Positions 6,115 to 9,121 of a stretch of 9,121 nucleotides of DNA are shown piece after piece. Origin of the DNA: JANYJJ01 sp038241115 (lineage in GTDB: Bacteria; Pseudomonadota; Gammaproteobacteria; Burkholderiales; Burkholderiaceae_C); contig JBBRGA010000138.1 of the NCBI GenBank assembly GCA_038241115.1, forward strand, positions 1 to 9,121, given 5' to 3'. The stretch's first letter is position 1, and every line of letters begins with the position of its first letter. A program made the translations under genes and the position numbers. The notes under the pieces are model-generated. The model was given only the letters and a program-made list of their open reading frames with translations. It did not search any database and was not told where the DNA came from.

Positions 6115-7401
6115 ATGGCAACGCACACGCTTCAAAGAGCAACCTGGTTTGCCATCGGTTTTTTGATTGCCTCGATCAGCGGCGTCTTGGCTGTCAACTT
6201 CGTTTCGGGCGAGAAAGAAATAGGGCGCCGCGTCGAGCGGTTGTACTCACTCGACGATCCTCAATTTGCCCGCGAGCTCGGAGTGCTTCTGGGACCGCCT
6301 TTTCTCCAGGGCAATGCCGTGCAGGTGCTTTTGAACGGCGATGAAATCTTCCCGCCCATGCTTCAGGCCATTCGCGAAGCCACCACGTCGATCACGTTCG
6401 AGACCTACATCTACTGGTCGGGTGGAATTGGGCAACAGTTTGCTGCGGCATTGGCCGAAGCTGCCCAGCGGGGGGTCAAATGCCACGTGTTGCTGGACTG
6501 GGTCGGCAGCGCAAAGATGGATAAGGCATTGTTGAATCAATTGACGGCCGCAGGCGTGCAGGTTCGGCGCTTTCATCCGCCTCACTGGTCGCACCTGTCT
6601 CGCCTGAACAATCGCACCCACCGCAAGCTGCTTGTGGTCGATGGCCGCGTCGGCTTCACCGGGGGTGTGGGCATTGCCACGCATTGGACGGGCCGCGCGC
6701 AAGACCCTGCGCATTGGCGCGACACCCATTTTCAGATCAGCGGTCCGGTGGTGGCGCACATGCAGGCCGTATTTCTGGACAACTGGATCAAGGTGACGGG
6801 CCACGCTCTTCACGGGCAGGCGTATTTTCCGCCGCTGCCAGCGCAAGGAAAGATGCAGGCGCAAATGTTCAGCAGCTCGCCCTCCGGTGGCAGCGAAAGC
6901 ATGCGGCTCATGTACCTGTTTTCCATCACCGCAGCGGCGAAGTCGATTGATCTGTCTGCGGCCTATTTCGTGCCAGACGATTTGACGACACTGGCGCTGG
7001 TCGAAGCACTGAAGCGCGGCGTCAAGGTCAGGATCGTTGTTCCAGGCGCTCACACTGACAGCGATGCAGTGCGCAGCGCATCGCGTGCAACATGGGGACC
7101 GCTGTTGCTTGCGGGGGCCACGATTGCGGAGTACGAACCGACGATGTACCACTGCAAGGTAATGATCGTGGACGGTTTGCTGACATCGGTGGGCTCGACG
7201 AACTTCGACAACCGGTCGTTCCGCCTGAACGACGAAGCCACACTGAATATTCTGGATGCCGAATTCGCGCGGCAGCAAATCGAGATATTCAACGCCGACC
7301 TCGCGAAGTCGAAGGTAGTGAACTTCATCGACTGGTCGAACCGCCCATGGACCGAGAAACTGGCCGAGCGCTGGAGCAGCCTAGTGGCGTCTCAACTCTG
7401 A
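6115..7401 (+). CDS. phospholipase-D-like cardiolipin synthase
   Basis: This 428-residue phospholipase-D-superfamily protein has two catalytic HKD motifs. The first is HRKLLVVDGRVGFTGG (His169, Lys171, Asp176), the second HCKVMIVDGLLTSVGSTNFD (His347, Lys349, Asp353), each with its downstream Gly/Ser-Asn signature. An N-terminal membrane anchor lies at about 11-29 (WFAIGFLIASISGVLAVNF). TFETYIYW (94-101) is typical of bacterial cardiolipin synthases, which join two phosphatidylglycerols, or PG and PE, into cardiolipin at the inner membrane. All catalytic residues are present. The frame extends upstream to a TTG at 5974, but ATG 6115 is chosen because the anchor helix follows directly; no strong Shine-Dalgarno is visible. 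Its C-terminus matches the partial gene at 1-69. It is divergent from the GlsB-like gene. A broader-specificity phospholipase D or transferase is the main alternative. Confidence 0.9.
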   Translation: MATHTLQRATWFAIGFLIASISGVLAVNFVSGEKEIGRRVERLYSLDDPQFARELGVLLGPPFLQGNAVQVLLNGDEIFPPMLQAIREATTSITFETYIYWSGGIGQQFAAALAEAAQRGVKCHVLLDWVGSAKMDKALLNQLTAAGVQVRRFHPPHWSHLSRLNNRTHRKLLVVDGRVGFTGGVGIATHWTGRAQDPAHWRDTHFQISGPVVAHMQAVFLDNWIKVTGHALHGQAYFPPLPAQGKMQAQMFSSSPSGGSESMRLMYLFSITAAAKSIDLSAAYFVPDDLTTLALVEALKRGVKVRIVVPGAHTDSDAVRSASRATWGPLLLAGATIAEYEPTMYHCKVMIVDGLLTSVGSTNFDNRSFRLNDEATLNILDAEFARQQIEIFNADLAKSKVVNFIDWSNRPWTEKLAERWSSLVASQL

Positions 7402-7557
7402 CTTGAAGTCGTGGCTTGCTATATGCACCGCGAAGAGGTGCCCAACCTGGCGTTGAACAACCTGCTCGCCACGGTCAAGGCAACCGCAGGAATCCGTGTG
7501 ATAGGCGTTTTTTTACCGGAGGATTAGGGCGTGCAGATCAACGTAAAGGCTGATCTA
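7402..7557 (+). pseudogene. coding-like debris after the cardiolipin synthase stop
   Basis: The frame of the cardiolipin-synthase gene stays open for 41 codons past its stop and contains an ATG (7423) reading MHREEVPNLALNNLLATV, then ATAGIRVIGVFLPED and TAG (7525-7527). The same frame then gives GVQINVKADL before TGA. The composition looks protein-like. GGAGGA (7518-7523) sits before a GTG (7531) that opens only nine codons. I do not recognise a family. It may be a decayed gene fragment, or chance. Confidence 0.3.
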
Positions 7558-7581
7558 TGACTCCAGCGAACTTTCTGCTGT

Positions 7582-7884
7582 TCACGGCAGGCCTGCAGAT
7601 GATTCAACCGTGACTCCCGCTCGGGGGCCATTTGCATCCGTCGGCTGAGACTGTGGGTCATCCCAAAGATGTCCGCCCCGGTCTAAGCCGTAGATCACGA
7701 TGCCCATTATCGACTGCAGCGTCCACCCTACAACCGATTTGTCATTCGCATGGGATATTGCCGTCTTCATCACCCACCAGTCCACTGCGGCCATGACGCT
7801 GACTGCTTCATTCACAACCTGCATCACCGGCAGCACAACGGTGGGCCCCATGCCGGATGACAGCCAGTTTGAAATACCGCTCAT
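7582..7884 (-). CDS. hypothetical small membrane-associated protein
   Basis: This 100-residue ORF opens with ATG at 7882-7884; only a weak GAAAGA lies upstream as a ribosome-binding site. The first 70 residues are hydrophobic to amphipathic. One possible span lies at about 15-40 (VVLPVMQVVNEAVSVMAAVDWWVM) and another at 51-67 (VVGWTLQSIMGIVIYGL). A polar tail rich in Asp, Pro and Gln follows from about 70 onward. No conserved family is recognised. The absence of an equally good ORF on the opposite strand and the clean hydrophobic pattern favour a real gene, but the length and weak start leave doubt. It lies between the cardiolipin-synthase gene (convergent) and the decayed DUF3597 copy (divergent). 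Possible roles cannot be stated beyond envelope association. Confidence 0.5.
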   Translation of the reverse strand: MSGISNWLSSGMGPTVVLPVMQVVNEAVSVMAAVDWWVMKTAISHANDKSVVGWTLQSIMGIVIYGLDRGGHLWDDPQSQPTDANGPRAGVTVESSAGLP

Positions 7885-7925
7885 GTTCGTTCTTTCAGGT
7901 GCATTGCAGGCTGCATGCGTTTAAC

Positions 7926-7952
7926 CCTGAGGGTAATGATCAGGCGTTTTTT
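7926..7952 (+). terminator. weak hairpin plus T-run
   Basis: CCTGA (7926-7930) pairs with TCAGG (7940-7944) around a 9-base loop, and CG then TTTTTT (7947-7952) follows. This is the layout of a small intrinsic terminator on the plus strand. It could end read-through from the cardiolipin-synthase gene or precede the decayed DUF3597 copy. A 5-bp stem is marginal. Confidence 0.35.
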
Positions 7953-7953
7953 A

Positions 7954-7975
7954 CTCTGTGCGGCGGCACACAGAG
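7954..7975. repeat. 7-bp inverted repeat
   Basis: CTCTGTG (7954-7960) and CACAGAG (7969-7975) are perfectly complementary around an 8-base GC-rich loop, right next to the preceding T-run. It has no T-tail of its own. It could be an operator for the flanking divergent ORFs, or a structural element in the leader of the decayed DUF3597 copy. Confidence 0.4.
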
Positions 7976-8048
7976 GGACGTCTTTACTCCCACATCAACA
8001 GTAGAGTGCGATGCGCAAACTGATCGTCATGGTCGTCCTCGGCTGCGT

Positions 8049-8324
8049 ATGGAAAAGTACGTCTCTCGCAAAAGCGCAGACTCTACGACGCCCGTTGCAA
8101 CGCAGCCGGGACCGGCAATCAGTGACCTCGTACCTTCTCCTGCGGCTCTGCCGACAGTCGACGTGCAGAAAATCCTTAGACAACGGATGCGAGCCGCGCC
8201 AGAACTCAACTGGCGAAGTTCCACCGTCGACCTGAAGAATTTAGGAGTTTTTTTATCGACGACACAGATGGAAGTGAGTATGTGGCTCGAGGACAAAGCT
8301 GACTCACATGCGCTGCGCGTCTGA
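8049..8324 (+). pseudogene. truncated, probably decayed DUF3597 paralogue
   Basis: The open frame (91 residues from ATG 8049) carries LPTVDVQKIL (34-43) and LNWRSSTVDL (53-62). These match LPQVDVEQIL and LNWHTSIVDL of the intact DUF3597 protein at 2457-2849. After VDL the copy loses about 18-20 residues, including the ARK.LA.EL and GDMND section. It resumes with a rough MEVSMWLEDK equivalent of AAMNIWLHKQ, then ends at once, without the normal KLAQNGGKVP tail. The usual MSIFSSIL N-terminus is also absent, and no Shine-Dalgarno precedes the ATG. A T7 run sits at the point where the homology breaks. It could be an expressed short variant, but a degraded duplicate is more likely. It is separated from the convergent DUF2383 gene by a single base. 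Confidence 0.65.
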
Positions 8325-8325
8325 A

Positions 8326-8754
8326 TCAAGCCTTCGGCAAGCGGGCCGTTTCGCTGATGATTTCGTCGTACTGTTTTTTCAGGAGCGACATCACTGAAAA
8401 AGACGGAGGCGATTCAAAATCGTCTATCGCTTTCTTGAAGTGCTGAGCCACGGATTCTTCGCCCCTGCGCACTGCCGGCAACACGCCGCCGTCCAAATCT
8501 GTCACCCAGTCCCGCACTATTACGACGGCCTTGTTCAGGGTGCCTTGAAGTGATGAGTCGTCTGAACCTGCATCGCGCAATCGCGTAAGTTCAGACTGTT
8601 GTTCTGCTGCATGACGTTGATGCATTTCGGTGAGCCGCCGGATGATGGGTGCAATTTCCGGCTCAACCCGGTTGGCCATTTCGCCGTAACCTTTTAAAAC
8701 GTCATTGGTCGCTGTGTGAACGTCGTGCAGGGCTTCAAGTTCGCGAGAGCTCAT
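8326..8754 (-). CDS. DUF2383 domain-containing protein (PA2169-like four-helix bundle)
   Basis: This 142-residue all-helical protein is of the DUF2383 type. It begins SSRELEALHDVHTATNDVLKG (2-22), continues with EPEIAPIIRRLTEMHQRHAAE (31-51) and QQSELTRL, then AVVIVRDWVTDLDGGVLPAV (76-95), RRGEESVAQHFKKAIDDF (96-113) and a last helix VMSLLKKQYDEIISETARL (121-139). The His, Glu and Asp spacing resembles ferritin-like four-helix bundles, which this family is thought to resemble in fold; metal binding is not established. There is no signal peptide or membrane span, so it is cytoplasmic. The frame is open to 8862, but ATG 8752-8754 is chosen because the family pattern starts there, with a modest GGA upstream. 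It sits between the decayed DUF3597 copy and a receiver-domain gene, in a set of stress-type genes. Confidence 0.82.
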   Translation of the reverse strand: MSSRELEALHDVHTATNDVLKGYGEMANRVEPEIAPIIRRLTEMHQRHAAEQQSELTRLRDAGSDDSSLQGTLNKAVVIVRDWVTDLDGGVLPAVRRGEESVAQHFKKAIDDFESPPSFSVMSLLKKQYDEIISETARLPKA

Positions 8755-8868
8755 GGTGATTTTCCAGTTGATGCGGCAAATGTGCCGACGCGCCGCAATT
8801 CGCGGCAACTGGAATTCATCGTACCGACGACGCAGCGCCGCCGTTAACGGACAAATCCGCAAGCTTTT

Positions 8869-8877
8869 GTAGGCCGC
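8869..8877 (-). promoter_or_regulatory. GCGGCCTAC motif upstream of the DUF2383 gene
   Basis: On the minus strand GCGGCCTACAAAAG lies about 115 bases upstream of the DUF2383 start. It is the fourth occurrence of a CG..CCTAC motif in this orientation in the window. Next to it, CAGCGAC (8884-8890) and GTCGCTG (8894-8900) form a 7-bp inverted repeat. A regulatory role is inferred. Confidence 0.3.
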
Positions 8878-8883
8878 AGACGA

Positions 8884-8900
8884 CAGCGACGCCGTCGCTG
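8884..8900. repeat. 7-bp inverted repeat with 3-base loop
   Basis: CAGCGAC and GTCGCTG are perfect complements around GCC, upstream of the DUF2383 gene and downstream of the receiver-domain gene. The core GACGCCGTCGC also occurs at 5497-5507. It could be an operator or a hairpin ending the receiver-gene transcript; no T-run follows. Confidence 0.4.
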
Positions 8901-8949
8901 CACAGAGTCGGCGTTGGCGTGCGCAAATCTGGCGGTTATGCGCTGGAAT

Positions 8950-9121
8950 TCAGCGGCTGTAGTCACCCAGCAACCTCGTGAGCGCGTCTATGTCGACCGG
9001 CTTCACAAGGTGATGATCGAACCCCGCCGCTTTTGACTTTCGCAGGTGTTCTTCTTGACCCCAGCCGGTCAAAGCGATCAACACCATTTGTGCGCCCCAT
9101 GGCTGTTCGTTGATCTTGCGG
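8950..9121 (-). CDS. response-regulator receiver domain, C-terminal end (partial)
   Basis: The minus strand is open from the window edge to TGA at 8950-8952, giving 56 residues. They include VLIALTGWGQEEHLRKSKAA (with the receiver's switch Thr in ALTGWG), then AGFDHHLVKPVDIDALTRLL, where the Lys of VKPVD is the conserved lysine of CheY-like receivers. The stop comes right after helix alpha-5, so the receiver is the C-terminal domain. Pairs such as ALTGWG and KPVD are frequent in the C-terminal receivers of hybrid histidine kinases, so the whole gene may be one, but a stand-alone receiver is also possible. The phospho-acceptor Asp and the N-terminal domains lie beyond the window. Confidence 0.88.
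   Translation of the reverse strand, partial: RKINEQPWGAQMVLIALTGWGQEEHLRKSKAAGFDHHLVKPVDIDALTRLLGDYSR

Noticed and set aside
6247..7278. 343-codon minus-strand open frame antisense to the cardiolipin synthase gene
   Set aside because: Its composition is rich in His, Arg, Gln and Cys with no family pattern, while the plus strand carries a complete PLD enzyme with both HKD motifs.
8011..8235. Plus-strand ORF starting with a signal-peptide-like MRKLIVMVVLGC
   Set aside because: After about 25 residues the sequence becomes Arg/Ser/Cys-rich shadow of the DUF3597-like frame. The resemblance to a signal peptide is likely chance.
1..9121. CRISPR arrays, insertion sequences, integrases, toxin-antitoxin or defence systems
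   Set aside because: I saw no regularly spaced repeats, transposase or recombinase, nuclease pairs or tRNA-linked attachment sites. The CopG-like protein is paired with an esterase, not with a toxin.

Overview
The window is about 60% GC and reads like the chromosome of a betaproteobacterium of the order Burkholderiales, probably Comamonadaceae-like. This placement is inferred from protein flavour and codon use; no rRNA or tRNA is present to confirm it. The content is an accessory cluster of envelope, stress and storage genes. It holds YihY/BrkB-family membrane proteins, phospholipase-D-type cardiolipin synthases, a GlsB/YeaQ/YmgE stress membrane protein, a DoxX-family protein, DUF3597 and DUF2383 proteins, and a polyhydroxybutyrate-depolymerase-type esterase with its own ribbon-helix-helix regulator.

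Layout: (1) 1-69 (+) is the extreme 3' end of a phospholipase-D-like gene, recognisable because it matches the C-terminus of the complete gene at 6115-7401. (2) 187-2849 is a minus-strand run read in the order DUF3597 protein, YihY-like protein, 29-codon leader ORF, second YihY-like protein; the leader's stop overlaps the YihY start as ATGA. (3) 3073-4806 (+) is a probable two-gene operon. A CopG-like regulator follows a 26-bp perfect palindrome plus a third half-site, and an alpha/beta-hydrolase esterase of the PHB depolymerase family lies 36 bp downstream. (4) 4863-5887 (-) carries a DoxX-family gene and a GlsB-like gene, separated by a strong hairpin at 5558-5591. (5) 6115-7401 (+) is the complete cardiolipin-synthase-like gene, divergent from the GlsB-like gene. 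(6) 7402-8324 is a low-density stretch with coding-like debris, an unrecognised small minus-strand ORF, hairpins, and a shortened, probably decayed second DUF3597 gene. (7) 8326-8754 (-) is a DUF2383 four-helix protein, and 8950-9121 (-) is the C-terminal end of a response-regulator receiver domain.

Together the genes suggest membrane-lipid remodelling, envelope stress tolerance and carbon-storage mobilisation. Three families occur twice (PLD, YihY, DUF3597), so the region appears to have grown by duplication followed by decay. The most testable observations are the palindromic operator at the regulator/esterase operon, the leader ORF coupled to YihY, the truncated DUF3597 paralogue, and a short GTAGG(A)..CGC motif lying 65-135 bp upstream of four minus-strand genes in the same orientation. 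Nothing in the window clearly amounts to a new defence or mobile system.
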